Shown here piece after piece: positions 7,079-15,287 of a stretch of 35,268 nucleotides of DNA (position 1 is the stretch's first letter; each line of letters opens with the position of its first letter). This DNA comes from Candidatus Goldiibacteriota bacterium (GTDB taxonomy: Bacteria > Oederibacteriota > JAAXVQ01). The notes under the pieces were generated by a model. It saw only the letters and a list, made by a program, of their open reading frames with translations, searched no databases and had not been told where the DNA came from. The DNA is taken from contig JAGVPM010000155.1 of assembly GCA_020052235.1 (NCBI GenBank), forward strand, positions 1 to 35,268. Direction: 5' to 3'. The translations under genes and the position numbers were made by a program.

Positions 7079-8040
7079 CAGATGGTGCGGGTCTCCTGGC
7101 AGCCGTAGTTACTGGGAAATCAATGCACGAGTCTGAAAATTATTCTGAGTTTCCGGTAGTAGGGGATTGGGTTTTGGCCAAACCGCCTGTCGGGGGCACG
7201 GCGGTTATTGTACGCCGCCTGGAACGCCGCTCGGAACTTTCACGCCGCCGGCCCATAGATCGAAACTCACTTCGGACTTCTACGGAACGTCAGGTTCTGG
7301 CCAGCAACTTGGACTATGTGTTTATTGTCATGAGCCTAAATCAGGATCTGAATTCTTCCCGCTTGGAACGGCTGCTAACTATTGTGTGGAACAGCGGCGC
7401 AACGCCGGTGGTGTTATTGAGCAAAGCGGATCTATGCCCTGACACGGACGCCAAAACCAATGAAATACAAACCTTAGCCAGCGGAGCCAATGTGCATGGC
7501 TTTAGCAGTTTGCAAGGACAAGGCATGCAAGCGATCCGGAATTATTTTAAGCCCGGAGTTACGGCTTGTTTGATCGGGTCATCCGGTACGGGTAAAACCA
7601 CACTGCTGAATGTTTTGTGCGGAACCCAGTATAAAACATTAACCATCCGGGAGGATGATGATAAAGGCCGCCATGCCACCACAGCGCGCGCTTTATTCTT
7701 CCTGCCTGAGGGCGGAATGATTATCGACACCCCGGGTATGCGTGAAATCGGCCTGATGGATGATAGCGATCTTACGGCTGCTTTTACGGATATTGTTGAA
7801 TTGGCTGGAAAATGCAAGTTTGCTGATTGTACTCACCGGGTTGAGCCGGATTGCGCAGTTTTGTCTGCTTTGGCTGAAGGCGGATTACAGCAGGAACATT
7901 ACACCAACTATCTGAAGTTGTGCCGGGAGTTGGAATTTCAAGCGAGTAAATCTTCAATAACTAAACAGCAAGAAACCAAAAAGAAACAAAAACAATTGGG
8001 GAAACTGATCAAGGATTATTACAAAATTAAACCCAAGTAA
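7057..8040 (+). CDS. rsgA: Ribosome small-subunit GTPase RsgA, N-terminus lost or replaced
   Basis: RsgA is a circularly permuted GTPase that tests and releases maturing 30S subunits. GTPase motifs are clear: LLSKADLC (G4) precedes LIGSSGTGKTTLLN (G1, near residue 173) and DTPGMRE (G3). The C-terminal zinc site CKFADCTHRVEPDC and a basic tail follow. The N-terminal OB fold is incomplete: only AAVVTGK to FPVVGDWV remains. Family members usually have tens more residues before that. Repeat copy B lies exactly there, and the only start in frame is GTG 7057 within the repeat, behind the weak CAGGG. A TAG at 7015 closes the frame upstream. ATG 6938 (MVPVAQSA) may be a remnant of the old start. The gene may be hypomorphic or a pseudogene. 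Confidence 0.8.
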   Translation: MVSLKAPPDGAGLLAAVVTGKSMHESENYSEFPVVGDWVLAKPPVGGTAVIVRRLERRSELSRRRPIDRNSLRTSTERQVLASNLDYVFIVMSLNQDLNSSRLERLLTIVWNSGATPVVLLSKADLCPDTDAKTNEIQTLASGANVHGFSSLQGQGMQAIRNYFKPGVTACLIGSSGTGKTTLLNVLCGTQYKTLTIREDDDKGRHATTARALFFLPEGGMIIDTPGMREIGLMDDSDLTAAFTDIVELAGKCKFADCTHRVEPDCAVLSALAEGGLQQEHYTNYLKLCRELEFQASKSSITKQQETKKKQKQLGKLIKDYYKIKPK

Positions 8041-8068
8041 AAAGGGCATTAGGCCGCAAGCCCCGTGT

Positions 8069-8335
8069 CTATTTTTTTCGTTTAGGTGAAACCTGTTTAC
8101 CTTTTTTCCCGCCCTTCAACTCCTTCAGCAACTGCGTCGGTTCCACATCAAACATTTCCGCCAACCGGAACAAAGTAGTCAGCGAATGCGGCCGCCCGGC
8201 TTCGAGTTGTTGATAATGGCGGACTGAAAAGTCATATTCAATGGCATCTTCCTGCACCATATTCCGTTCCGATCTTAAAATCCGGTATTTGGCGCCCAAT
8301 TCTTTGAAAAGTTTGGAGTAATCGTCTTTTTTCAT
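8069..8335 (-). CDS. XRE-type helix-turn-helix regulator
   Basis: The 88-aa protein is a single Cro/CI-type helix-turn-helix domain: LGAKYRILRSERNMVQEDAIEYDFSVRHYQQLEAGRPHSLTTLFRLAEMFDVEPTQLL. A lysine-rich tail (KGGKKGKQVSPKRKK) follows. It has no second domain, so ligand or partner is unknown. It is convergent with rsgA. AGGTAAC upstream of the start is a usable ribosome binding site. Confidence 0.88.
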   Translation of the reverse strand: MKKDDYSKLFKELGAKYRILRSERNMVQEDAIEYDFSVRHYQQLEAGRPHSLTTLFRLAEMFDVEPTQLLKELKGGKKGKQVSPKRKK

Positions 8336-8401
8336 GGTGTTACCTCGTTTAAGAACTTAATTGAATTCTTAGCGCCATAGTGGCGCAACATAAGATTTTT
8401 T

Positions 8402-8486
8402 TGTCATTTCGAACGAAGTGAGAAATCCGATGAATATTGTATAAATGAAAGCAATACAGATTTCTCGGCTTTGCCTCGAAATGACA
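8402..8486. repeat. Inverted repeat of the GTCATTTCGA type
   Basis: TGTCATTTCGA (8402-8412) pairs with TCGAAATGACA (8476-8486), and the inner GAGAAATC (8420-8427) pairs with GATTTCTC (8459-8466). This two-step palindrome resembles a repeat I recall as common in many bacterial genomes. It fills the 300-nt gap between the XRE gene and the response regulator; apart from the promoter at 8588 nothing else is seen there. Confidence 0.8.
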
Positions 8487-8587
8487 GATAAAAAAGCCTT
8501 TGGAATTCAGTTGTGACACAGCCTTTGTATACCTCAGCATGGCGCTTTACGCGCAAGAATGCCACGAGCAGAAAAGCGTAAAATGAA

Positions 8588-8615
8588 TTGCAAAAAATGC
8601 CTGGGTGTGTACAAT
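8588..8615 (+). promoter_or_regulatory. Sigma-70-like promoter of the response regulator
   Basis: TTGCAA (8588-8593), a 16-nt spacer and TACAAT (8610-8615). The predicted start point near 8622 lies downstream of the GTG at 8605, which supports the later ATG 8647 as translational start. Confidence 0.55.
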
Positions 8616-8646
8616 GGGGGCGGTAATGATCTGGGGGAGGTTTGTG

Positions 8647-9000
8647 ATGCATCGTTTGCTGATTGTGGATGATCAAAGGGAAATGTTGACGGCATTGGAA
8701 ATGGCTTTAGGCTCAGATTTTGAGATCCGCACGGCACCCAGTGCTGAAGCGGCCATACTTGAAGCTTCGGCATTTCAACCGGATTTGGTTTTGACGGATT
8801 ACAAAATGTGCGGGTTGAATGGTTTGGAATTGGCGGCTGGATTAAACAGGATGATACGGCCACCCGTGGTGGTTTTATTTTCCTCGGTCATGAACCAGGA
8901 GTTGCGTGAACAAGCAGCGCGCGTTGGCGTGATTAGATGCTTTGAAAAACCGTTTGATTTGAATGTGTTGCGGGACGCGTTGTTGGAGTTGAAGGTTTAA
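8647..9000 (+). CDS. Single-domain response regulator
   Basis: The 117-aa CheY-like receiver has no output domain. The acidic pair DD (8-9), phospho-acceptor D51 in LVLTDYKM, Ser in LFSS (79-80) and K101 in FEKPF are all present, so it should be phosphorylated by a histidine kinase not found in the window. I chose ATG 8647 (MHRLLIVDDQ) because GGGGGAGG lies 6 nt upstream and the family starts there. It is convergent with the lipid cluster. Partner and output are unknown. Confidence 0.9.
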   Translation: MHRLLIVDDQREMLTALEMALGSDFEIRTAPSAEAAILEASAFQPDLVLTDYKMCGLNGLELAAGLNRMIRPPVVVLFSSVMNQELREQAARVGVIRCFEKPFDLNVLRDALLELKV

Positions 9001-9032
9001 CTGGGGCGGGGAATATATTTTTTTAAAAGCGT

Positions 9033-9773
9033 TTACATCACCATCCCGCCATCGACCACCAAAACATCCCCCTGAATATAACCAGCCTGTTCAGACAATA
9101 GGAAAGCGACCGCCGAGGCGACTTCATCCGGCTGACCGAAGCGCTGCATGGGAATTAACTTTAAGGCTTTTTGTTTGGCTGCTTCGGGTAAACGTGCAGT
9201 CATGTGCGACTCCACGTATCCCGGGGCCACCACATTGATGCGCACGCCCAAACGCCCGTACTCGCGCGCCAGGGAGCGGCTAAAGCCAATAATACCGGCT
9301 TTGGCAGCAGCGTAATTGCTTTGCCCAGCGGACCCGGTTAAGGCCGCGACCGAGGAGATATTCACCACGGCGCTGCCCGGGCGTTTGATGAGATCAAAAA
9401 TTAGCGCACGGGTAACGGCAAAGGTGGTTGTGAGATTGGCATCAATAACTTCCGCCCACTCAGATTCTTCCATGTTGGCAAAAGACCTGTCATGAATGGC
9501 TCCGGCATTATTAATAAGGTAATTAATGGCACCCCACTTGTCTTGAACGGTTTGCACCAGCGTGCGGGCTTCGGATAATTGCGAGGTGTGCAGGGGCAAG
9601 GCCCACGTATCCTCCGGGCCATGGGTTTGCACCAATTGTTCGGCCAAGGTTTGTTGTTGGTGATAGGTGAAGGCAACACGCAACCCGGCTGCACGCAGGC
9701 GTTTCAGTATTGCCTGTCCCAGATCGCCGGTTCCTCCGGTTAGCAATGCCACGCGTCCTGAAAAGGTCAACAT
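9033..9773 (-). CDS. fabG: 3-oxoacyl-ACP reductase (SDR family)
   Basis: The 246-aa enzyme reduces 3-oxoacyl-ACP with NADPH. The Rossmann motif LLTGGTGDLGQAI, NNAG (YLINNAGAIHD), and catalytic Ser (NISSVAAL) with YAAAK are all present. The end GYIQGDVLVVDGGMVM is typical of FabG. Its ATG overlaps the stop of the KS-beta-like gene by 7 nt, so it is the last gene of the operon. The context makes it the ketoreductase of this pathway rather than the housekeeping copy (inference). Confidence 0.93.
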   Translation of the reverse strand: MLTFSGRVALLTGGTGDLGQAILKRLRAAGLRVAFTYHQQQTLAEQLVQTHGPEDTWALPLHTSQLSEARTLVQTVQDKWGAINYLINNAGAIHDRSFANMEESEWAEVIDANLTTTFAVTRALIFDLIKRPGSAVVNISSVAALTGSAGQSNYAAAKAGIIGFSRSLAREYGRLGVRINVVAPGYVESHMTARLPEAAKQKALKLIPMQRFGQPDEVASAVAFLLSEQAGYIQGDVLVVDGGMVM

Positions 9774-10963
9774 GCCGGCCTCTTGCCCGAGGCTTCCAAA
9801 ATCAAAGCCGCGGCTTTTTGATCCCGATCCATGGCCATAATCAGCGCATAGCGGGCATTGATTTTTTGGATGGCTGAAGAAAGTCCCAAGCGTTTAACCT
9901 CAGGCTGTGCCAGATTGAGCGTAGGCGGCAAGCATTGTTGTTCCAAAGCCAGCACGGCCATGGCTGCGGCCATGGCTCCACCCGCGTGATAACATTCGCC
10001 CCAGGCGCCTTTTAAAGCTACGGACGGGGGCACTTGTGAAGAAAATACTGTTTCCAGTGCTTTGCCTTCAGCTGCATCCAAACAAGCATCCCCACTGGCA
10101 GCCAGAAAGACAGCGCCGATTTCAGCCGGAGTTAAGCCGGATTGATGCAATGCACCCTGGATAGCTTGTTGGGCAGCGGTGGGATCGCCTGGCTCTCCTG
10201 GGGCGGGATTAAATCCCTGCCCAAAACCTCGCAGCCAGGCCAGTACATTGCGGCTTTCAGGATTTTTTTCCAAAGCTAAAAGCGCGCAGCCTTCACCGGC
10301 AATGATGCCGCCGGTGGTTGGGGAGGTCAGGGTTTGCGGTGTATTGGTCCAACGTACTTGGTGGAAGCTTTCCGCCAGTTCTTCATTGATTTCCTGGACC
10401 GCACCGGCAAACATCCGCTCGGCATGTCCGCCGCGCAGCATCATTGCGGCAGTATCCAGGGCTTCCAAACCGGCGGTGAAGCCTGTTGTGTGGGTGAAAA
10501 TCGGGCCGTGAAATTTAAGCAATATGCTGATCTGCGATGCGGGGGCATTGGTGGATAAATTCAAAAAGAGCGGCGGGTTGATGAGGCGGAGGTCTTTTTC
10601 CATGAACGCGGAATAAAATGAGGGAATGAAAATATCGTGGCTGTATCCCAGGGAAATGCCGGTCAGCTCGTCAATCGGCGCGGAGGAAGTTGTTTCTACC
10701 CGGGCGAGCAGGTGGCGGCCGACCAGGCAAGCCATGAGTCCGGCGCGGGTAAAATGCCGCCATCCCTTGCCGCCGAGAAGTTCGGTCAAATTCAAGGTCA
10801 CGCGGCCGTAGTCGCACTGAGCCAGAGCGGGAAGATCCTCGGCTGGGAAACGGGACATGCCGCGTTGCCCTTGGAGCAATTGTTCGAAGATTTGCCGGGG
10901 GTCTGAGCCCAAGGAAGAGAGCAGGCTTATACCGGTTATGGCCACAGCTTGGGAGGTACTCAT
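9767..10963 (-). CDS. Ketosynthase-like protein without catalytic residues (KS-beta / chain-length-factor type)
   Basis: The 398-aa protein has the thiolase fold of FabF-like ketosynthases (AITGISLLSSLGSDPRQIFEQLLQGQRG at the N-terminus). The nucleophilic Cys motif is replaced (TTGFTAG, Phe near 162), and the two active-site His motifs read LAASGDACLD and GAWGECYHAGG instead of HGTGT and KS-GH. It follows an intact ketosynthase, so the pair resembles the KS-alpha/KS-beta heterodimers of type II polyketide and aryl-polyene systems, where the beta partner sets chain length. CAGGAG precedes the ATG, and repeat copy C lies just upstream. Confidence 0.8.
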   Translation of the reverse strand: MSTSQAVAITGISLLSSLGSDPRQIFEQLLQGQRGMSRFPAEDLPALAQCDYGRVTLNLTELLGGKGWRHFTRAGLMACLVGRHLLARVETTSSAPIDELTGISLGYSHDIFIPSFYSAFMEKDLRLINPPLFLNLSTNAPASQISILLKFHGPIFTHTTGFTAGLEALDTAAMMLRGGHAERMFAGAVQEINEELAESFHQVRWTNTPQTLTSPTTGGIIAGEGCALLALEKNPESRNVLAWLRGFGQGFNPAPGEPGDPTAAQQAIQGALHQSGLTPAEIGAVFLAASGDACLDAAEGKALETVFSSQVPPSVALKGAWGECYHAGGAMAAAMAVLALEQQCLPPTLNLAQPEVKRLGLSSAIQKINARYALIMAMDRDQKAAALILEASGKRPAC

Positions 10964-10983
10964 CTATGACTCCTGAAAAAGCT

Positions 10984-11102
10984 GACGCTTTCAGGGAAAC
11001 CACAGGTTTCCCTGACGCAGACGCCGATGCGTCTACGCTTTCCTTCCTAACTTAGTCGGGGGCTGTGCCCCCGAACCCCCGCCTCATTAGAAAGCATGAG
11101 GC
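10984..11102 (-). repeat. Multi-hairpin repeat, copy C (diverged, between the two ketosynthase genes)
   Basis: Read on the minus strand it starts GCCTCATGCTTTCTAATGAGGC and ends CCCTGAAAGCGTC. It shares with A, B and D the purine track TTAGGAAGGAA and the invariant stem TCAGGGAAACC TGT GGTTTCCCTGA. The other stems differ but stay paired: GCCTCAT/ATGAGGC, TCGGGGGC/GCCCCCGA and GTAGACGC/GCGTCTGC. Its first bases encode the last residues (PSPHAF) and stop of the upstream ketosynthase. Confidence 0.88.
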
Positions 11103-12328
11103 GACGGTTTCGTGAAAATTAAACTAACGTTGTTGCCGCCAAAACTGGAGGCATTGGTTTGACAAGCCCGGATGATTTTTTTTCGGACTTGGTTGGGAAC
11201 GCAGTCAATCGGGCACTCCGGATCCGGAGTTTCAAAATTTATGGTGGGTGGAATTAAATCGTTTTGGGTGATTAAAGCCGCCACCAGGGCTTCAACCGCG
11301 CTGGCCGCGCCAATGGAGTGCCCCAACATGGATTTGGGGGCCGTGACCGGAGGCGCGGCTTCGCCGAAAATAGTCCGGAATGCTTGCGCCTCCATGCGGT
11401 CGTTGCCAATAGTCCCGGTTCCGTGTGCCACCAGGCAATCTATGCGGCCGGGGGTCAAGCATGCGTTTTTCAAGGCGCGTTGCAAAGCCAGGATGGTGCC
11501 CTTGCCCTCGGGATGGGGCGCGGATAAATGATGCGCGTCGCAGGACATTCCCCACCCGGCCAAAGCTGCCAGGGGTTGGATACCGCGTGCCTGACAAGAG
11601 GCTTTGGATTCCAGGACCAGCATGGCGGCGGCTTCACCCAAGACCAAGCCTTGCCGATGAAGATCAAACGGCTGGCAGCGCTCCGGGGCCAAGGACCGGA
11701 GGCTGCTGAATCCGGCATAAATGGATTCGTTCAAAACATCCACGCCGCCGCAAAGCACCACGGAGGCTTGGCCTTGGCGAATTTGTTCCGCACCCAAGGC
11801 CAGCGTGTAAGCTCCGGCGGAACAAGCATTGGTAATCAAGTGTTGGGGTCCGGTGAGCCGCAGGTGTTCGGCGACTCTGGGCAGGACGCCGTAATAGGTA
11901 TTATCCGTGAGTAAAATTTGGGCAGTGATTTTTTTGGCGTGCGAGGGCAATAAGGACTGTTGGGTTCGCCACCGTTGTTGTTCAATATCCCACAAATCGC
12001 CTTTGTTGCTTCCGATCAGCAGCCCGGTGCTGGGAAGTGTACACACGCCTTCAGGGCTTAACAATCCGGCTTGGTTCAAGGCTTCGCGTGCGGCAGCCAG
12101 GGTCAGGCGGGCCGAGAGCCGCAGCGATGATTCCGCAGCCGGACAGTAAGGGGAGATGTTGGGGAAATTTTTAATTTCAGCCGCGATTTGCACGGGAAAC
12201 CATCCGGAGTCAAAACGCGTCACTGCGCCGACTCCGGAGTCACCACGGGTCAATGCCTGCCAAAAAGTCACGCAGCCATGGCCGATGGAAGTCAAAATTC
12301 CGGCTCCGGTTACATATACATCGTGCAT
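11087..12328 (-). CDS. fabF: Beta-ketoacyl-ACP synthase II-like (KS-alpha)
   Basis: This 413-aa condensing enzyme extends an acyl chain on ACP with malonyl-ACP. The full Cys-His-His set is present: C169 in NACSAGAY, H302 in VAHGTGTIGNDRMEA and H337 in KSMLGHSIGAAS. The C-terminal FGGNNVSLIFTK is typical of FabF, but the final PSPHAF and stop codon come from repeat copy C. The start ATG at 12328 has AAGGGG upstream. Position before the inactive paralogue suggests a heterodimer. It is probably not the sole housekeeping FabF. Confidence 0.93.
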   Translation of the reverse strand: MHDVYVTGAGILTSIGHGCVTFWQALTRGDSGVGAVTRFDSGWFPVQIAAEIKNFPNISPYCPAAESSLRLSARLTLAAAREALNQAGLLSPEGVCTLPSTGLLIGSNKGDLWDIEQQRWRTQQSLLPSHAKKITAQILLTDNTYYGVLPRVAEHLRLTGPQHLITNACSAGAYTLALGAEQIRQGQASVVLCGGVDVLNESIYAGFSSLRSLAPERCQPFDLHRQGLVLGEAAAMLVLESKASCQARGIQPLAALAGWGMSCDAHHLSAPHPEGKGTILALQRALKNACLTPGRIDCLVAHGTGTIGNDRMEAQAFRTIFGEAAPPVTAPKSMLGHSIGAASAVEALVAALITQNDLIPPTINFETPDPECPIDCVPNQVRKKIIRACQTNASSFGGNNVSLIFTKPSPHAF

Positions 12329-12371
12329 CTTGGTCCCCTTCGGCTTTCAATTCTTGGATCACTATGGTCTT

Positions 12372-12421
12372 ACCGCAGAGACGCGGAGTTCGCAGAGAAA
12401 GTCACTCCGCGCCTCTGCGGT
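12372..12421. repeat. CCGCAGAG-type inverted repeat, copy 1
   Basis: ACCGCAGAG-a-CGCGGAGT and ACTCCGCG-c-CTCTGCGGT form an 18-position stem with one mismatch around a 14-nt loop. It fills the gap between the acyltransferase and ketosynthase genes. A second member lies between ftsA and ftsZ. Confidence 0.85.
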
Positions 12422-12453
12422 GAAATTATTGGTTAATATAAATGCAAATGTCC

Positions 12454-13146
12454 TTAACTATTTAAATGCCATAATTTTTTGGTTTTGTCCACGAGTTCCT
12501 GTTGGACCCTCCGCACACGGGCATGAAAGGTTTCGGACGAAGTTGTTCCAACAGAAACAGGCGCGCCGAAAATTACGCGGATTGCAGCCCGGCGGGGCCA
12601 GAACCGGCCGGCAGGCAGCGCCTCGCGCGTGCCCCGAAGCATAACCGGAATCAGCGGTATATTTTGTTCAACGGCCAGCATGCTGACCAGCGGCTTGAAA
12701 GCCTGGAGTTGCCCGTCGCGCGAACGCGATCCTTCGGGAAAAATTAATAGGGAAAGCCCGGATTGCAGGAGTTGGCATAATTTGCGGTATTCCTGAGTTG
12801 AGCGCGCGTGACGATCGAACGGGAAATTGTGATAGGAAAATAAACGCGTTATCCCAAGACGGGCCCACGAAGCGTAAAAATAATCCCGCGCCGCAGCCAC
12901 ATACGTTTTATGCCGTAATGCTTGGGGCAGACTTTCCAATACGGCCCAAAAATCCAAATGGCTGGCATGCACCGGGGCCAGAATGCACTGGGGAATCCGG
13001 TTGAAAATATCCGCACCGGAAATTTCCAAAGAACCATAGGTGCGCAGCCAGCGTCCCATAACCGCCCGCGCTACGCTGCGTGTGGTTTCAAAAAGGCCGT
13101 TTTCTTTTATTAAAATAAATTTTTTTGAGTGCGTTGGCTTAAACAT
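12454..13146 (-). CDS. PlsC-like acyltransferase (LPLAT family)
   Basis: The 230-aa protein carries the glycerolipid acyltransferase motifs: HASHLD (H-x4-D, catalytic), RLFSYHNFPFDRHAR, FPEGSRSRDGQL and IPVMLRGTREALPAG. Such enzymes move an acyl chain from ACP or CoA to a lipid hydroxyl. In aryl-polyene and related clusters a PlsC-like enzyme attaches the product to a membrane anchor; that role here is inferred. Its ATG overlaps the dehydratase stop (TGATG), so the two are coupled. Confidence 0.9.
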   Translation of the reverse strand: MFKPTHSKKFILIKENGLFETTRSVARAVMGRWLRTYGSLEISGADIFNRIPQCILAPVHASHLDFWAVLESLPQALRHKTYVAAARDYFYASWARLGITRLFSYHNFPFDRHARSTQEYRKLCQLLQSGLSLLIFPEGSRSRDGQLQAFKPLVSMLAVEQNIPLIPVMLRGTREALPAGRFWPRRAAIRVIFGAPVSVGTTSSETFHARVRRVQQELVDKTKKLWHLNS

Positions 13147-13574
13147 CAGAAATGGAAAAAGTACAATTCGGCTTTAGACACCCGAATTTTACTTACTAAT
13201 GCCTGGACACTGAAGGCGGCATGGCGTTCGATTTTTTTCACCAGATGTACATGAATATGCAATTGATCACCGGCAATGACGGGACGATAAAACCGAGCGC
13301 GTTTAATGCGCGTGAGAATGCGGTTTTGGTAGGGGGTGTCAGCTTGCAAAAATTTATCCAAGCAGCCAGCGGCTTGGGCCATGGTTTCCAAAATGGCCCA
13401 CATGGGGAAATAAGCACCGGCAAGCGTAGGCCATTCATTGCCCGTGACATTTTTCACCATGTGGATGGAGTTCGTGGTTTGCGCTTCGATGCGATCGATG
13501 AAAATATAGGGGTGGCTTTGAAACACCTCATGTTCGGCAAGGAGGTTTTCCAAAGTTTCAAAACGGAAAGGCAT
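13146..13574 (-). CDS. FabZ-like hotdog protein lacking the usual catalytic histidine
   Basis: The 142-aa protein aligns with 3-hydroxyacyl-ACP dehydratases: HPYIFIDRIEA, the KNVTGNEWP strand and the helix ILETMAQAAG that normally carries the catalytic acid. The signature HFPGxPxxPGV between them is missing. The sequence reads LAGAYFPMWAILETMAQAAG, so the catalytic His is absent and a few residues are deleted. It may be a non-catalytic subunit, a thioesterase-like hotdog or a dehydratase with another base. GAGGT precedes the ATG, overlapping the end of the Lnt-like gene. Confidence 0.75.
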   Translation of the reverse strand: MPFRFETLENLLAEHEVFQSHPYIFIDRIEAQTTNSIHMVKNVTGNEWPTLAGAYFPMWAILETMAQAAGCLDKFLQADTPYQNRILTRIKRARFYRPVIAGDQLHIHVHLVKKIERHAAFSVQALVSKIRVSKAELYFFHF

Positions 13575-13582
13575 ACCTCCTC

Positions 13583-15268
13583 CTAGGACGTTTTGAATTT
13601 TTTAGCCCAGCGTGTAAAAAGGCCAAAGCCGATGCCTAGGCAGAAAAAACCGCCAGCGAGTGCGACGCAGGTCCAGCCAAAAAGATCCCCAAAGCGGGTA
13701 TAAAATGTCTGATAGCTGATCAACGGAACTTTTTGAACCAAGACAGCGGGTTGTTCAAACGGAGAAATACTGCGCACGCAGCCCAGGGCATCGATGAAAA
13801 ATGCGGTTCCCAAACTGGCCGTGCGTCCGATCCAACGGCGTGTTTCCACGGCGCGGAAACACGTTGCGGAAAGATATTGCGCGTGGTAAATCTGCGTGCG
13901 GAACCATTCGCCCGAAGAGGGGGAAAAAAGCGCCTCGGCACCCAAGCGGGCGCCTTGGGCGGCATATTGCGGCAGAAGAATTTCATCGCAAATTTTGAGG
14001 AAATATTTTCTCCCGTTTTGGTTAAATAATTTTTCGGTTTTTCCGGGACTGACATCCCCCAGGGGATTGCTGATGGGTTCCAATTTCCAAAATTTATAAT
14101 TTTGAATTAAAAAAGCATTGGTGTGTTCGCGCAGAACGGCGATCGGAGCCCGCAAGGGAATATATTCCCCAAAGGGGATCAAATAACGTTTTTGATAGGT
14201 GTTAATAATTTCGCCGCGTTCATCGAGCTGGTACCAGGTGTTGTACAACCGGCCGTTTTCATGCGTCATCATGCCGGCCACGGTGGGGCATTTCATCTCG
14301 CGGACAATCGTGCGGAATCCTTGCCAAAAACCGGCTGCGTCAGGCAAACTTTCATCCCAAAGATCCTCGGGAAAAATAACCAGCTCAGCCTTTTGTTGCA
14401 TGGCTTCCTGGTACATGGAACGGTATTGTTTAAGTATGAATTTTTCTTTCATTGACTTTATCATTGAAGACTGTGCCAAATATAAATTGGGCTGGATCAG
14501 GGCCGTGGTGATAAAACGGTTGTTCATTTGAACTTTAGCAATATGTTGCGCTTCCAAATTACCGGCAAAAAATAAACCAATGAAAAACAGTAAAAGCGCA
14601 AGGGATAAACCGCCGGCCAGGATCAAGGAGCGCAAGGGCAAGGGAACAAACCCGGCATCTAATTTAAAAATTTGCCGGAGCCAGGCTAAACGCAAGGTGA
14701 GATCCCAGGTAAAAAACGCGGTTAACGCGGCGATGAAATAAACTAAAAAATCAACGCCGGTCATGCCTATAAAGGAGGCCATTTGGATCAGGGGCGGAAA
14801 ATACGTCAGCGGAAATGCCAGCATGGCAATGGGCGGCGGAATGATGCCCGAAACCGGAGCCAGTACGGTTCTTAAAAAATGGGTGGTTTCCACAACAGCC
14901 GGCAGGATCAGGACAAGGGCCCAGGGCAGCGGCCTTGCGGCCATGCGGCCGATGATGGAAAATAATCCGCCTAAAGTAAAAGTGAAAATCGAAACGGCCA
15001 AAACTACGATCCAGCCGGTGGAATTTGAAAGGCTTATTTGCGTCGTGTAAAGGATGGGCGGGGTAAGCAGCGCCAAAGCACTCAGCCCGCCGAGCCAAAA
15101 GGCGCGCACACCGCGTTGGCTTAATACAATCCAGAACATCGGGATGGGAGCCAAAAAAGCGGCGAGGATTGAGTACCCATCCGGCCTGGGAAATAAAATA
15201 GTCGGCCAAGCTTTAAAAGCTAGGAAAAATTGAACCACAATCGTACATAAAAGAAATCGAAGCAGCAT
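13583..15268 (-). CDS. lnt: Apolipoprotein N-acyltransferase-like protein
   Basis: Lnt adds the third acyl chain to the N-terminal Cys of lipoproteins at the inner membrane. The 561-aa protein has several N-terminal membrane helices (about residues 1-235), then a periplasmic nitrilase domain. The Glu-Lys-Cys triad is visible: E301 in VIFPEDLW, K360 in YQKRYLIPFGEYIPLR and C427 in KICDEILLP. A last membrane helix (about 533-553) follows. Sitting between an ACP and a hotdog gene is unusual for a housekeeping lnt, so it may acylate a different amine or be a paralogue adapted to this pathway (inference). Confidence 0.85.
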   Translation of the reverse strand: MLLRFLLCTIVVQFFLAFKAWPTILFPRPDGYSILAAFLAPIPMFWIVLSQRGVRAFWLGGLSALALLTPPILYTTQISLSNSTGWIVVLAVSIFTFTLGGLFSIIGRMAARPLPWALVLILPAVVETTHFLRTVLAPVSGIIPPPIAMLAFPLTYFPPLIQMASFIGMTGVDFLVYFIAALTAFFTWDLTLRLAWLRQIFKLDAGFVPLPLRSLILAGGLSLALLLFFIGLFFAGNLEAQHIAKVQMNNRFITTALIQPNLYLAQSSMIKSMKEKFILKQYRSMYQEAMQQKAELVIFPEDLWDESLPDAAGFWQGFRTIVREMKCPTVAGMMTHENGRLYNTWYQLDERGEIINTYQKRYLIPFGEYIPLRAPIAVLREHTNAFLIQNYKFWKLEPISNPLGDVSPGKTEKLFNQNGRKYFLKICDEILLPQYAAQGARLGAEALFSPSSGEWFRTQIYHAQYLSATCFRAVETRRWIGRTASLGTAFFIDALGCVRSISPFEQPAVLVQKVPLISYQTFYTRFGDLFGWTCVALAGGFFCLGIGFGLFTRWAKKFKTS

Positions 15269-15287
15269 CCGTGATTCCTTTCCAAAA

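Noticed and set aside
10671-11003. 110-aa minus ORF starting in repeat copy C
   Set aside because: It runs in another frame over the KS-beta-like gene, with an Arg/Pro-rich sequence and no family resemblance. Its start MVSLKA is only the same GTG of the repeat seen at rsgA.
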